Source of the DNA: Sphaerisporangium fuscum
GTDB lineage: Bacteria > Actinomycetota > Actinomycetes > Streptosporangiales > Streptosporangiaceae
Length of the DNA stretch: 64,000 nucleotides
NCBI RefSeq assembly: GCF_018531465.1
Contig: NZ_JAHDTF010000013.1
Span: 211,905 to 275,904, forward strand
Reading direction: 5' to 3'
Shown here: piece after piece, positions 16,811-26,687 of the stretch
Numbering within the stretch: the first letter of the stretch is position 1
Layout: each line of letters opens with the position of its first letter
The notes under the pieces: model-generated
Seen by the model: only the letters and a program-made list of their open reading frames with translations
Told to the model about the DNA's origin: nothing
Databases searched by the model: none
Position numbers and translations under genes: made by a program

Positions 16811-16969
16811 CGTTATCCACAGGCCGGCGGCTCATTGGGCCTCCGCGGCCCGTTTTTCCACAGCCCCATGGTTCACGGCGTCACGGTCGCCGTTTCTCCA
16901 CAGCCCCACGGCTCCCGGCGTCGCGGTCGCCGTTTCTCCACAGCCCATGGTTCACGGCGTCGCGGGTCG
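16811..16969. repeat. 40-bp tandem repeat, family A (4 copies)
   Basis: Copies begin at 16811, 16851, 16891 and 16931, each led by CGTTT-type TCCACAG (the first copy is most diverged). The two middle copies share about 30 of 40 bases. This fills the first part of the 465-base gap upstream of the kinase gene, where no gene is supported. Confidence 0.8.
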
Positions 16970-16993
16970 CACCGCCGGGACGCCTGCTCGACC

Positions 16994-17234
16994 ACCGGAC
17001 CGTGACATCCCGGCAGTGACGCGGCCGGCACCACCGGCCCGTGGCATCCCGGCAGTGACGCGGCCCGCACCACCGGCTCGTCTCCTCCGGGGCAATGGAA
17101 CGGCCGGTACCGCATGCTCGTGACCTCCACGGCAGCGGAACGGCCAGCAGTGCCTGCTCGTGACCCCCCACGGCAGCGGAACGGCCGGTGTCGCCGGCTT
17201 GTGACGTTCAGGCAGTGACGACGCGGCCGGTACC
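16994..17234. repeat. 40-bp tandem repeat, family B (6 copies)
   Basis: Copies begin at 16994, 17033, 17072, 17112, 17152 and 17193 (39-41 base period). Each holds a CCGTGAC-like start, GGCAGTGACGCGGC or GGCAGCGGAACGGC, and a GGTACC-like end. The same 40-base spacing as family A suggests one array that diverged, though the sequences are distinct. Spacers are not unique, so this is not a CRISPR. Confidence 0.8.
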
Positions 17235-17246
17235 GACGGTGGGTGA

Positions 17247-18127
17247 TCACATATCGAGCGGGATCCGGGCCAGCGCCCCCGTCTCCAGGGCCGTCCACAC
17301 CGCCCCGTCCGGCCCGGCGGTGATGCCGTGCGGCTCGCTGGCCGGGGTCGGCAGGTCGTACTCATGGACCTCGCCCTTCCCGTTGACGCGGCCGACGCGG
17401 TTGGCACCCCACTCGGTGAACCACAGCTCGTCGCCGGCGGCGACGATGGCGTGCGGGCGGGCCTGGCGGTCGGGGAGCGGGAACTCCTCGATCTTCCCGT
17501 CCGTCTGGACGCGCCCGATCTGCCCGGCGCCGATCTCGACGAACCACAGCGCGCCGTCCGGGCCCGCGGCGATGCCCACGGGGGCGGCCCCCGCCGTTGG
17601 GAGCCGGTGGACCGTCACCTCGCCGTCCAGGCCGATCCTGCCGATGGCGTCGGCCCCGTTCATCGTGAACCACAGCCCGCCGTCGTCCCCCGCCGCGATG
17701 GCCGACGGGAACGCGCCCTCGATCGGCAGTGGGAACTCGGTGACCTCCCCGGCCGTGGTGATACGCCCGATCCGCCCGGCGGCCGTCTCGGTGAACCACA
17801 GCGCGCCGTCGGCGCCGGTCACGATGCCGAACGGCCCGGCGTCCGCGCTGGGCAGGGCGTACGACCGGACGTCCCCGTCGAGGGTGACGCGGCCGATGCG
17901 ATGATCCCTGTACCGGGTGAACCACAGCGCGCCGTCGGGGCCGGTCGTGATGACCGTCGGGCCGCAGTCCGGTTCCAGCTCGTAGGTGGTGGCCGACCGC
18001 TCGCCCGGCACGAGCCGGCCGATGCGGCCCTGGTGCACCAGCGTGAACCACAGGGCGCCGTCCGGCCCGGTGGTGACCGCGTACGGCCCGGCGTCCGCGC
18101 CGGACACCCTGATCTCCTCTATCAACA

Positions 18128-18128
<1 letters not shown>
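17247..18128 (-). CDS. vgb: virginiamycin B lyase (streptogramin B lyase)
   Basis: A 293-residue seven-bladed beta-propeller. Six or seven repeats of GPDGALWFT...GRIGR are obvious. In characterised Vgb enzymes a His, then Glu-x-His about 40 residues later, then a further Glu, open the streptogramin B ring by elimination. Here RPHAI, SEPHGI (Glu-Pro-His) and ALETG sit at matching spacing, so the catalytic set looks intact; the numbering match is by eye. The ATG at 18128 overlaps the stop of the upstream ABC-F gene (TGATG), so the two are coupled. Many actinomycete Vgb-like proteins are of unproven function, but this neighbourhood makes resistance likely. Confidence 0.82.
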
Positions 18129-19756
<1,628 letters not shown>

Positions 19757-19950
19757 GGGAGGACTCCAGGTGGTGGTGGGAACACGTCGTCGCGGCACTC
19801 GCCGAACGGCCCATCGCCGATCACCCTCTCGCTTAACACTACTTAGTTGCATTAGACTCGACTATGACAGACCCGATCCCACTCACGCAACCGGAGGCGA
19901 ATCTGAACGGTCACGACGGGCCGCCGCCGGAGGCGACCACGGACAGCCCC

Positions 19951-20045
19951 GACCGACACGACCGGCCCCCGCTGAACACTCCGGGCCGACGCGGCTGGCC
20001 TCCGCCGCACGCTCCCCGCCGACCCGACCGGCCCCCGCTGGAGGA
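19951..20045. repeat. about 33-bp degenerate tandem repeat before the tetR gene
   Basis: Three imperfect units share CGACCCGACCGGCCCCCGCTG-like sequence; the clear copies of GACCGGCCCCCGCTG begin at 19960 and 20026. A 70-codon proline/arginine frame from ATG 19864 runs through it but looks like repeat translation, not a gene. Confidence 0.5.
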
Positions 20046-20072
20046 TCGTGGCCGATGCGGCCGGAGGTACGG

Positions 20073-20672
20073 ATGACGGCGCCGGGGAGCGCACGGCCCG
20101 GGGGGCGTACGGCCCGGGTACGCGAGGCCGTACGGGCCGCCACACTGGCCGAGCTGGCCGAGAAGGGCTTCGAGGGCCTCACCGTCGAAGGGGTGGCCCT
20201 GCGCTCGGGCGTGCACAAGACCACGGTCTACCGGCGCTGGGGCGGCGTGGAGGGCCTTGCGGCGGACGCCCTGGACCTCGCGAGCGGCGAACCGTGGCCG
20301 ATCCCCGACACCGGCACGATCGAGGGCGACCTGCGAGCACTCGCCCGGCTGGTCGTCACGAGCTTCGCCGACCCCGAGATCGGGCCGGTGTCCAGGGCGT
20401 TCATCTCCGCCGCCGTGAGCAACCCGCCCACCGCGACGGCCCTGCACGCGTTCTTCGCCGCCCGCCACAGGCAGTCGGCGACGCTGGTGACACGCGCGGT
20501 CGAGCGCGGGGAACTCCCGCAGGGCACCGACGGCGCCGAGGTCGTCCGGGTCGCGATCGCCCCGCTGTACTACCGGATGTTCATCACCGGCGAGCCCGTG
20601 GACGAGACCATCGCCGACCGAGCCGCCGACGCGGCCCTCGCCGCCGCCCGCGCCGCCATCTTCACAACCTGA
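20073..20672 (+). CDS. TetR-family regulator, divergent from the ABC-F/vgb operon
   Basis: A 199-residue TetR regulator. The HTH is LTVEGVALRSGVHKTTVYRR at about residues 38-57, and the remainder is the helical ligand and dimer domain typical of the TetR_C group. The start is the ATG at 20073 with GGAGG five bases before; earlier in-frame codons lie in repeat DNA. Being divergent from the resistance genes, it probably represses the ABC-F/vgb operon and perhaps itself, released by the drug. No palindrome stands out clearly in the intervening AT-richer stretch (19838-19870), so the operator is not defined. Confidence 0.85.
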   Translation: MTAPGSARPGGRTARVREAVRAATLAELAEKGFEGLTVEGVALRSGVHKTTVYRRWGGVEGLAADALDLASGEPWPIPDTGTIEGDLRALARLVVTSFADPEIGPVSRAFISAAVSNPPTATALHAFFAARHRQSATLVTRAVERGELPQGTDGAEVVRVAIAPLYYRMFITGEPVDETIADRAADAALAAARAAIFTT

Positions 20673-20709
20673 CCCACCCCGCCCGCCTCACGACGGGTCG
20701 CGGACCCCG

Positions 20710-21756
20710 TTATCTGTGGCGTCCTCGGGGCTTCAGGTGGGTGGTGGGGAGGGCGGGTGCCGGGAGGGGTGGGCCGTCGAAGCCTTCGACGGTGCCGAAG
20801 GCGCTGCCTTCCGACCACTCCTTGCGGAAGCGAACGATCTCCTCGTGGCTGCGGCCGACGAAGTTCCACCACATCACGATCTCCTCCTCGAACGGCTCCC
20901 CGCCGAGAAGGAGCAGGCGGGAGGCCTCGCGCGCCCGTAGGGTCAGGGCGGAACGACCGCAGCCGAGGTACAGCAGCGGACCCGGCTCCAGCAGGACCCC
21001 GTCCGCATCCGAGGCGGAGCCCCCCTCCGGGGCACCGTTCGGCTCCGCCGCGCCGTCGGCGTCCGCGGTGGCGTCCGGGTTCACCGGGCGGTCGGCGTTC
21101 ACCTCCACGGCGCCGGAGAGCACCATGACGGCGTACTCGAAGCCGGGCCGTAGTGGCAGCTCCGCCCGTGCCCCGGCGGTCAGCGCCGCCTCCGCGCCCA
21201 CCAGGGGCGTGTGGACGGTCGCGGGTGACCTCAGCCCGCCGAGTTCGCCCACGAAGACCGTCACCGCGACGCCTGGCAGTGACAGCACCGGAAGGACCGG
21301 ATGGTGCTCGAACGACGGAGCCGTGTCGCGCGCCGAATCGGGCAGCGCGACCCACAGTTGCACGCCGTGCAGCAGCACGTCGGGGGCCGACTCCTCGGAG
21401 TGGGAGATCGCCCGGCCCGCCGTCATGAGGTTGAGCTGCCCCGGTCTGACCATCTGCTCGCTGCCGAGGCTGTCGCGGTGCAGCACCTCGCCTTCGAGCA
21501 GCCAGCTCACCGTCTGCAGTCCGGTGTGGGGGTGCGGCGGCACCCGCATGGTGGCGGGCTCGGGGCCGTAGTTGTCGGCGAAGCACCAGGCTCCGACCAT
21601 GCGGCGGCCCCGGCCGGGAAGGGTGCGGGTGACCTTCATGCCCCGCGGCCCGCCGAGGACGACCTCGCGGCCGGTCAGCAGCTCACGTGCCGGCCCGTCG
21701 GCGTCGGCCTCCGCTCCGCACAGCGTCGCCTGCGGGTCCCGCTCCAGGTTGCTCAC
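20710..21756 (-). CDS. pirin-family cupin protein
   Basis: A 348-residue pirin. The N-terminal cupin carries the iron-binding set: HPHTGLQTVSW, LLEGEVLHRDS, and AGRAISHSEES, all in the usual order. Bacterial pirins of this type may be quercetinases or regulators of central metabolism. A low-complexity, acidic insert (about residues 235-270, Asp/Ala/Asn rich) sits before the C-terminal cupin and is longer than usual. I place the start at GTG 21756 (VSNLERDPQATL). Divergent from the sigma factor, sharing about 140 bases between starts. Confidence 0.85.
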   Translation of the reverse strand: MSNLERDPQATLCGAEADADGPARELLTGREVVLGGPRGMKVTRTLPGRGRRMVGAWCFADNYGPEPATMRVPPHPHTGLQTVSWLLEGEVLHRDSLGSEQMVRPGQLNLMTAGRAISHSEESAPDVLLHGVQLWVALPDSARDTAPSFEHHPVLPVLSLPGVAVTVFVGELGGLRSPATVHTPLVGAEAALTAGARAELPLRPGFEYAVMVLSGAVEVNADRPVNPDATADADGAAEPNGAPEGGSASDADGVLLEPGPLLYLGCGRSALTLRAREASRLLLLGGEPFEEEIVMWWNFVGRSHEEIVRFRKEWSEGSAFGTVEGFDGPPLPAPALPTTHLKPRGRHR

Positions 21757-21826
21757 CCGACGACTGTACGGCCCCCTGCGCGCGTCCCGGTACGACGACG
21801 CGGCTGCGCCCACCCACCCGGCGACC

Positions 21827-21858
21827 ATTCCGGAAATGCGCCGAGAATTCCGGACATG
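21827..21858 (+). promoter_or_regulatory. 20-bp-spaced direct repeats before the sigma factor gene
   Basis: ATTCCGGAAATG (21827-21838) and ATTCCGGACATG (21847-21858) are direct repeats 20 bases apart, each with a TTCCGGAA-like palindrome. They lie 38 bases before the sigma factor start and may be a regulator site on the pirin/sigma divergent region. Confidence 0.45.
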
Positions 21859-21895
21859 GAGCTAGATGACCGCTGATCCAGACCAAGGAGACCGG

Positions 21896-22438
21896 ATGAG
21901 AGCCGATCCCCGGAGTCGGTTCGTGGAAATCTACGAATCCGCCTACGAACCCATACTCGGGTACGTCCTGCGCCGCTGCCCGCACCCGGACGACGCCGCC
22001 GACGTCGTGGCCGAGACGTTCACCACGGCATGGCGCCGCATCGAGGAACTGCCCGAGGGCGACGAGGCCAGGCTGTGGCTGTACGGCGTCGCCCGCCGGG
22101 TGCTCGCCAACCACCGGCGCGGCGAACGGCGCCACGAGCAGCGCACGACGGCCCTGCGCGACCGGCTCGCCGCCTCCCCCGCGCTCGCACGCGCACCTGA
22201 GGACGAGATTTCGCAGATGGGACGGGTCTTCCGCGACCTGCCCGACGACGACCGGGAGCTGCTCTCCCTGGTCGCCTGGGAGAAGCTCGACCACGGGCAG
22301 ATCGCCCGCATGCTCGGCATCTCCCGCAACGCCGTACGGATCAGGCTCTATCGCGCCCGCAAACGTTTCGCGCGAGGGCTGGCGAAAGCCGGGATCGACC
22401 ACCCTCGCACCGCCGCCCTGGAAGGGAGCTCGCTGTGA
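21896..22438 (+). CDS. ECF-type RNA polymerase sigma factor
   Basis: A 180-residue sigma-70 factor of the extracytoplasmic type. Region 2 has the conserved PDDAADVVAETFTTAWRR helix; region 4 has the HTH HGQIARMLGISRNAVRIRLY that reads the -35 element. I start it at ATG 21896, which has AAGGAG five bases upstream; an in-frame ATG at 21866 lacks a ribosome site. Its last codons overlap the following membrane protein (GTGA), so the two are co-translated. The partner is the likely anti-sigma factor. Confidence 0.9.
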   Translation: MRADPRSRFVEIYESAYEPILGYVLRRCPHPDDAADVVAETFTTAWRRIEELPEGDEARLWLYGVARRVLANHRRGERRHEQRTTALRDRLAASPALARAPEDEISQMGRVFRDLPDDDRELLSLVAWEKLDHGQIARMLGISRNAVRIRLYRARKRFARGLAKAGIDHPRTAALEGSSL

Positions 22439-23322
22439 ACCTCGCCGATCTCGCCCGCGTGCGCGACGAGGACCTCGCCGGAGAGGCCTCCGCCGTGGAG
22501 GCGCGGGTACTCATGAACGCGATCATGTCGGAGGAGCGGGAGCCCGTGGCACGGCCGCGCCGCAAGGTCCGCCGGGGGCTCGTGGTGGGCTTCGCCGCCC
22601 TGGCGACGGCCGCGGCGGTCACCGTCGGCACCGGCCTGGTCGGTGGTCCGGTGACCGGCTACGCCAACGCCGCCGTCTCCATCAAGAAGACCGACGGGTA
22701 CTTCAGCGTGAACATCACCGACCCCACGGCCGACCGCCGCAGCTTCGAGGAGGCGTTCCGGGCCGTCGGCCTGAACGTCACGGTCAAGGTGATCCCGGTG
22801 GCGCCGTCCGAGGTCGGGCAGCTGATCGGCCCCATCGTCCCAGAAGGGTTCAAGTGGCACGGCAGCATCGGACTGAAGGGGATCGAGCCGTGCTCGTCGG
22901 CCTTCTGCGCCAAGGTGTGGATGCCGGCCGACTTTCCCGGGCGGGTGGTGTTCGGCGTCGGCCGCCCCGCCAAGCCGGGCGAGCCGTACGCCGACGACCG
23001 CCTTGTGGACCCTGAGGGCGAGGAGGCCCTGTCCGGGTACACCAGCCGCGGCAGGACGGTCGCGGACGTCCGGGCGGAGCTGAAGCGGCGCGGGCTGAAG
23101 GCCGGCTACCGGCTGATCTGGAGCCTCCGCGAGCCCGGGGACGGCGGCATCTCCTGGTTCGACGAGGCCGTGCCGGTGAGCCGGATCAAGGACGACTGGA
23201 TCGTGGCGTCCACGCGCTTCTACAGTTCCGACACGGTGACCCTGTACGTGAAGCCGGGCGAGGGGGCGCGACCCGCGCCGTCGCCGCATCCGGAACCCCA
23301 GTGGTACGACCTGCCGGACTGA
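22435..23322 (+). CDS. sigma-linked single-span membrane protein (probable anti-sigma type)
   Basis: A 295-residue protein beginning with GTG at 22435 that overlaps the sigma gene stop. It has a short cytosolic N-terminus (about 1-45), one hydrophobic helix (about 47-68), and a long extracytoplasmic domain with two cysteines (PCSSAFC). This is the usual topology of an actinomycete regulator of an ECF factor, although no ASD/zinc motif is visible in the N-terminus. The external domain has no family I recognise. The role in controlling the sigma factor is inferred from overlap and topology. Confidence 0.65.
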   Translation: MNLADLARVRDEDLAGEASAVEARVLMNAIMSEEREPVARPRRKVRRGLVVGFAALATAAAVTVGTGLVGGPVTGYANAAVSIKKTDGYFSVNITDPTADRRSFEEAFRAVGLNVTVKVIPVAPSEVGQLIGPIVPEGFKWHGSIGLKGIEPCSSAFCAKVWMPADFPGRVVFGVGRPAKPGEPYADDRLVDPEGEEALSGYTSRGRTVADVRAELKRRGLKAGYRLIWSLREPGDGGISWFDEAVPVSRIKDDWIVASTRFYSSDTVTLYVKPGEGARPAPSPHPEPQWYDLPD

Positions 23323-23352
23323 CGCCGGGCCGGAGGCGGCGCCGGCCCCCTC

Positions 23353-23419
23353 CGGCGGGTGCCGAGCGGCGCCCGGCTCCGGATCGAGACCGGAACCGGG
23401 CGCCGCCCCTCCACCCGCC
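23353..23419. terminator. bidirectional terminator between sigma operon and glmS
   Basis: A long stem joins GGCGCCCGG/TCCGG with CCGGA/CCGGGCGCC around ATCGAGA, framed by an outer GGCGGGT/ACCCGCC pair. It lies between two convergent genes and would serve both strands. Confidence 0.75.
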
Positions 23420-23423
23420 GAGG

Positions 23424-25244
23424 TCACTCCACCGTGACGCTCTTGGCCAGGTTGCGGGGCTTGTCGACGTCGCGGCCGAGCGCGACGGCGGCGTGGTAGG
23501 CCAGCAGCTGCAGCGGGATGCAGAGCAGGATGGGGTCGAGCTCCACCTCGTTCTTCGGCACGACGATCACGTCGTCGGCCAGCTTCGTGTCGGGGACACG
23601 GTGGCCGACCATGAGCACCTTGCCGCCCCGGGCGCGGATCTCGCCGAGGGTGGTGAGGTTCTTGTCGAGCAGCTCGTCGTCCGGCACGATCGCCACGGTC
23701 GGCATCTCGGGACCGATCAGCGCGAGCGGGCCGTGCTTCAGCTCGCTGGCCGGGTAGGCCTCGGCGTGCACGTAGGAGATCTCCTTGAGCTTCTGCGCGC
23801 CCTCGCGGGCCACCGGGTAGCCGCGCACCCGGCCCACGAACATCATGCTCGGGTTGGCGGCGTACTTGGCGGCGAGGGCCTGGATGGTGTCGCTCTGCTT
23901 GACGATCTCGGCGATCTGGTCGGGCAGCTTGCGCAGGCCCTCGACGATGCGCCGCCCGTCGGCGGGCGAGAGGTCGTGGACGCGGCCGAAGTGCAGCGCG
24001 ATCAGCGCGAAGGCCACGGCGGTCGAGGTGAAGGCCTTGGTGGAGGCGACCGAGACCTCGGGCCCGGCGTGCAGGTAGACGCCGCCGTCGACCTCGCGGG
24101 CGATGGCGCTGCCGACCGCGTTGACGACGCCGAGCACCCGGCCGCCCTTGCGCTTGAGCTCCTGGACGGCGGCCAGGGTGTCGTAGGTCTCCCCCGACTG
24201 GCTGACCGCGACGTACAGGGTGTCGTGCTCGACGACGGGGCTGCGGTAGCGGAACTCCGAGGCCGGCTCGGCGTCGGCGGGGATGCGGGCCAGCTCCTCG
24301 ATCAGCTGGGCGCCGATCTGGCCGGCGTAGTAGGCCGAACCACAGCCGATGATCTTGACGCGGCGGAACGCGCGGGTCTCGCGGGGGTCGAGGTTGAGGC
24401 CGCCGAGGTGGGCGATGTTGAACCGGTCGTCGAGACGGCCGCGCAGGGTGCGGGCCACCGACTCGGGCTGGTCGGAGATCTCCTTGAGCAGGTAGTGCTC
24501 GTAGCCGCCGGTGTCGTAGTGCCCGGCGTCCCAGTCGACGGTCAGCGGCTCCTTGGAGGTTACGCGGTTGTCCATGGTGAAGGTGCGGAAGCCGTCGGCC
24601 TTCAGCACGGCCAGCTCGCCGTCCTCCAGGTGCACGACCTGCCGGGTGTAGCGGACGAGCGCCGCCACGTCGGAGGCGCAGAACATCTCCTTCTCGCCGA
24701 TGCCTAGGACGATCGGGCTGCCGTTGCGGGCCACGACGATCTCGCCGGAGCGCTCGGCGTCCATCACGGCGATGCCGTAGGTGCCGACGACGCTCTTGAG
24801 CGCCTTGCGGACCGCCTCCTCCAGGGAGTCGGTGTCCTTGACGGTGCGGGCGATGAGGTGGGCGAGCACCTCGGTGTCGGTCTCGGAGACGAAGACGGCC
24901 CCGTCGGCGACGAGCTTGGCGCGAAGCTCGTCGGCGTTCTCGATGATGCCGTTGTGGACGACGGCGACGCGCTGGTCGGTGTCGAGGTGCGGGTGGGCGT
25001 TGACGTCATTGGGGACGCCGTGGGTGGCCCAGCGGGTGTGCCCGATGCCGAGTCCGCCCTTGAACCTCGCGGGTACGGCCCCGGCGAGGTCGGCGACCCT
25101 GCCCTTGACCTTGCGTACCTTGAGCCCCTTGTTGTTCACGACGAGACCGGCGGAGTCGTAGCCTCGGTACTCCAGGCGCTGCAGCCCTTCCAGCAGGATC
25201 GGCGCCGCGTCCTTTGGGCCGATATAGGCGACAATTCCACACAT
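23424..25244 (-). CDS. glmS: glutamine-fructose-6-phosphate aminotransferase (GlmS)
   Basis: A 606-residue enzyme making glucosamine-6-phosphate for peptidoglycan. The glutaminase domain begins with the nucleophile Cys2 (MCGIVAYIG) and has GYDSAGL and the GIGHTRWATHG motif. Two SIS sugar-isomerase domains follow, seen in GCGSAYYAGQ, VSQSGETYDT and PASELKHGPLALI, and the protein ends with DKPRNLAKSVTVE, the standard tail. Full length and conventional. A small conserved gene lies 17 bases upstream on the same strand, so they may share a transcript. Confidence 0.96.
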   Translation of the reverse strand: MCGIVAYIGPKDAAPILLEGLQRLEYRGYDSAGLVVNNKGLKVRKVKGRVADLAGAVPARFKGGLGIGHTRWATHGVPNDVNAHPHLDTDQRVAVVHNGIIENADELRAKLVADGAVFVSETDTEVLAHLIARTVKDTDSLEEAVRKALKSVVGTYGIAVMDAERSGEIVVARNGSPIVLGIGEKEMFCASDVAALVRYTRQVVHLEDGELAVLKADGFRTFTMDNRVTSKEPLTVDWDAGHYDTGGYEHYLLKEISDQPESVARTLRGRLDDRFNIAHLGGLNLDPRETRAFRRVKIIGCGSAYYAGQIGAQLIEELARIPADAEPASEFRYRSPVVEHDTLYVAVSQSGETYDTLAAVQELKRKGGRVLGVVNAVGSAIAREVDGGVYLHAGPEVSVASTKAFTSTAVAFALIALHFGRVHDLSPADGRRIVEGLRKLPDQIAEIVKQSDTIQALAAKYAANPSMMFVGRVRGYPVAREGAQKLKEISYVHAEAYPASELKHGPLALIGPEMPTVAIVPDDELLDKNLTTLGEIRARGGKVLMVGHRVPDTKLADDVIVVPKNEVELDPILLCIPLQLLAYHAAVALGRDVDKPRNLAKSVTVE

Positions 25245-25261
25245 TTGGTTCTCCTTGCGCT

Positions 25262-25537
25262 TCAGCCGTACACGATGCGTCGAAGTTGGCGCAGCGACAG
25301 CTCGGGGGCCGCGACGGGCCGGGCGGAAAGCTCGGCCGCGATACCGGGGAAGATCTGCTCGTTGGTCAGGCCGCGCGCCTTCAGTTCGGCATGGCGGCGC
25401 CTGACGAACTCCTCCAGGGGTTCGGAGAAGTACGCCACGACCTCCGCCACGACCCTCATGGCCTCTCCCGGCCCGAGCGACGTCGTCCGGGTCAGGTGCG
25501 CGATCAGATCCTCATAGGTATGCCGTGCCGTTGACAC
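25262..25537 (-). CDS. small conserved helical protein upstream of glmS
   Basis: A 91-residue protein from GTG 25537 (VSTARHTYEDLIAHL). It looks all-helical with several hydrophobic heptads (EAMRVVAEVVAYFSEPLEEFVRRRHAEL) and a basic C-terminal (LRQLRRIVYG). I do not recognise a domain or function. The frame can be extended to 25570, but the extra codons have no ribosome site. It is close upstream of glmS on the same strand, so it may be a glmS accessory or simply co-transcribed. Likely real because of the tight operon spacing and balanced composition. Confidence 0.6.
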   Translation of the reverse strand: MSTARHTYEDLIAHLTRTTSLGPGEAMRVVAEVVAYFSEPLEEFVRRRHAELKARGLTNEQIFPGIAAELSARPVAAPELSLRQLRRIVYG

Positions 25538-25578
25538 AGGGCAGGACTTTACGCAGGAAAGCGTCAGCACGCCAAGAT

Positions 25579-25600
25579 TCCTGCCCGATTTCGGGCAGGA
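25579..25600. promoter_or_regulatory. perfect 10-bp inverted repeat upstream of the glmS operon
   Basis: TCCTGCCCGA-TT-TCGGGCAGGA is a perfect palindrome about 40 bases before the small gene and glmS. Partial CCTGCCC copies lie nearby (25543, 25648). It could be an operator or a hairpin. The rest of 25538-25856 shows no gene. Confidence 0.5.
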
Positions 25601-25856
25601 TCAAGCGTGAAGGCACCGAATCCGGGCATGGCGGCAGTACAGCACCCTGCCCGGCGGCCCACTACCCGGGGGAGGGCCCCCCAATCCCCCGGAGCCGCGC
25701 GGACCCCGAACCGCCGCCGGCGACACGGTCCGGCCGGAAGAATTCGGATGAAACTCATCTCGGAGTACGGCTCACGACGCCGAGTGCGCACACAAGGTCT
25801 CCGAAGGCGCTAGAGTCTTTGCGTGGCCAGGGGGCGCTCCCCCGGGCGACACACAC

Positions 25857-25929
25857 GCGGACGTGGCTCAGCTGGTAGAGCATCACCTTGCCAAGGTGAG
25901 GGTCGCGGGTTCGAATCCCGTCGTCCGCT
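25857..25929 (+). tRNA. tRNA-Gly (GCC)
   Basis: A 73-base cloverleaf with acceptor GCGGACG/CGTCCGC, D-arm GCTC/GAGC, anticodon loop TTGCCAA (GCC) and T-loop TTCGAAT. The CCA end is not encoded. An identical copy follows at 26090. Head of a four-tRNA cluster. Confidence 0.97.
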
Positions 25930-25940
25930 CGGAAGATCCT

Positions 25941-26011
25941 GGTGGAGTGGCCGAGAGGCGAGGCAGCGGCCTGCAAAGCCGCGTACACGGGTTCAAATCC
26001 CGTCTCCACCT
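25941..26011 (+). tRNA. tRNA-Cys (GCA)
   Basis: A 71-base cloverleaf with acceptor GGTGGAG/CTCCACC, anticodon loop CTGCAAA (GCA) and T-loop TTCAAAT. CCA is not encoded. It lies 11 bases after the first tRNA-Gly and is likely processed from the same transcript. Confidence 0.96.
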
Positions 26012-26089
26012 CGACGGTACGGGATCCCGCACTTCTGGGATCCGGTAAAGTTGAACAGGCGTCACCGGGGCGAAACCCCCGATGATCGC

Positions 26090-26162
26090 GCGGACGTGGC
26101 TCAGCTGGTAGAGCATCACCTTGCCAAGGTGAGGGTCGCGGGTTCGAATCCCGTCGTCCGCT
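26090..26162 (+). tRNA. tRNA-Gly (GCC), second identical copy
   Basis: Same 73 bases as the copy at 25857, including anticodon loop TTGCCAA. The flanking sequence differs, so only the gene itself is duplicated. CCA is not encoded. Confidence 0.97.
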
Positions 26163-26205
26163 CTGAATCCTCATCGAGGGCTCCCCCACAAGGGTTCCTC
26201 AGCGA

Positions 26206-26280
26206 GGGCGATTAGCTCAGTGGGAGAGCGCTACCTTGACACGGTAGAGGTCACTGGTTCAATCCCAGTATCGCCCACCA
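26206..26280 (+). tRNA. tRNA-Val (GAC) with encoded CCA
   Basis: Acceptor GGGCGAT/ATCGCCC, anticodon loop TTGACAC (GAC) and T-loop TTCAATC; the CCA end is encoded, unlike the three neighbours. It ends the cluster and is followed six bases later by a strong terminator. Confidence 0.96.
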
Positions 26281-26286
26281 GACGTG

Positions 26287-26330
26287 CGCCGAGGCCCCGT
26301 CTCCTCCGGGAGGCGGGGCCTCGGCGTTTT
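26287..26330 (+). terminator. rho-independent terminator of the tRNA cluster
   Basis: A 13-bp GC stem (CGCCGAGGCCCCG / CGGGGCCTCGGCG) is followed by TTTT, right after the tRNA-Val gene. This is one of few canonical T-tailed terminators in the window. Beyond it, to 26687, I see no gene or other feature. Confidence 0.9.
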
Positions 26331-26687
26331 CCCATGACACGGGCCCTCACGAGACGATCGCCGCCGAGAGCCCGCCCAGGCGATCCCCGGCGTCCATCGC
26401 CGGATTCCCGATCCTGAGACCGCGTCGCGGGTGCCGCCGGGATCGGGCTGGGCGTCATCCACGCGTCTTCAACGCATCCTGCACGGAGCGTCCTTACGGT
26501 AGGCCGTGACCGCACCGACCGAATCCCTGCCCACCAGGGCCTTTACATTCAGCCGAAAATAGCGCGTATCACCCGGCCAAAGTGCGGGAGACTGTCTCGG
26601 TAGCCAAGCTTGGACCGTTACACCTCACGCGATGGTCATGGCGCAGGACGGGGGCCGCGACACGCGAGAGCCATCGAAAGGAAGCAC

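Noticed and set aside
16811..17234. Possible CRISPR array
   Set aside because: The 40-base units run without unique spacers and drift gradually; no cas genes near.
16873..17298. Minus-strand 141-codon frame across the 40-bp repeats
   Set aside because: It only repeats arginine/cysteine-rich units from the DNA array; no ribosome site and no family.
19864..20076. 70-codon ATG frame (MTDPIPLTQPEANLNGHDG...) before tetR
   Set aside because: Proline/arginine-rich reading of a tandem repeat with no ribosome site; tetR starts later at 20073.
25755..26515. Minus-strand frames over the tRNA cluster
   Set aside because: They read the well-known artefact strings produced by translating tRNA genes (e.g. 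GIRTRDPHLGKVMLYQLS, GDTGIEPVTSTVSR).
26281..26687. Integrated element at the tRNA-Val 3' end
   Set aside because: No integrase, no repeated tRNA end and no mobile genes are visible in the following 10 kb.
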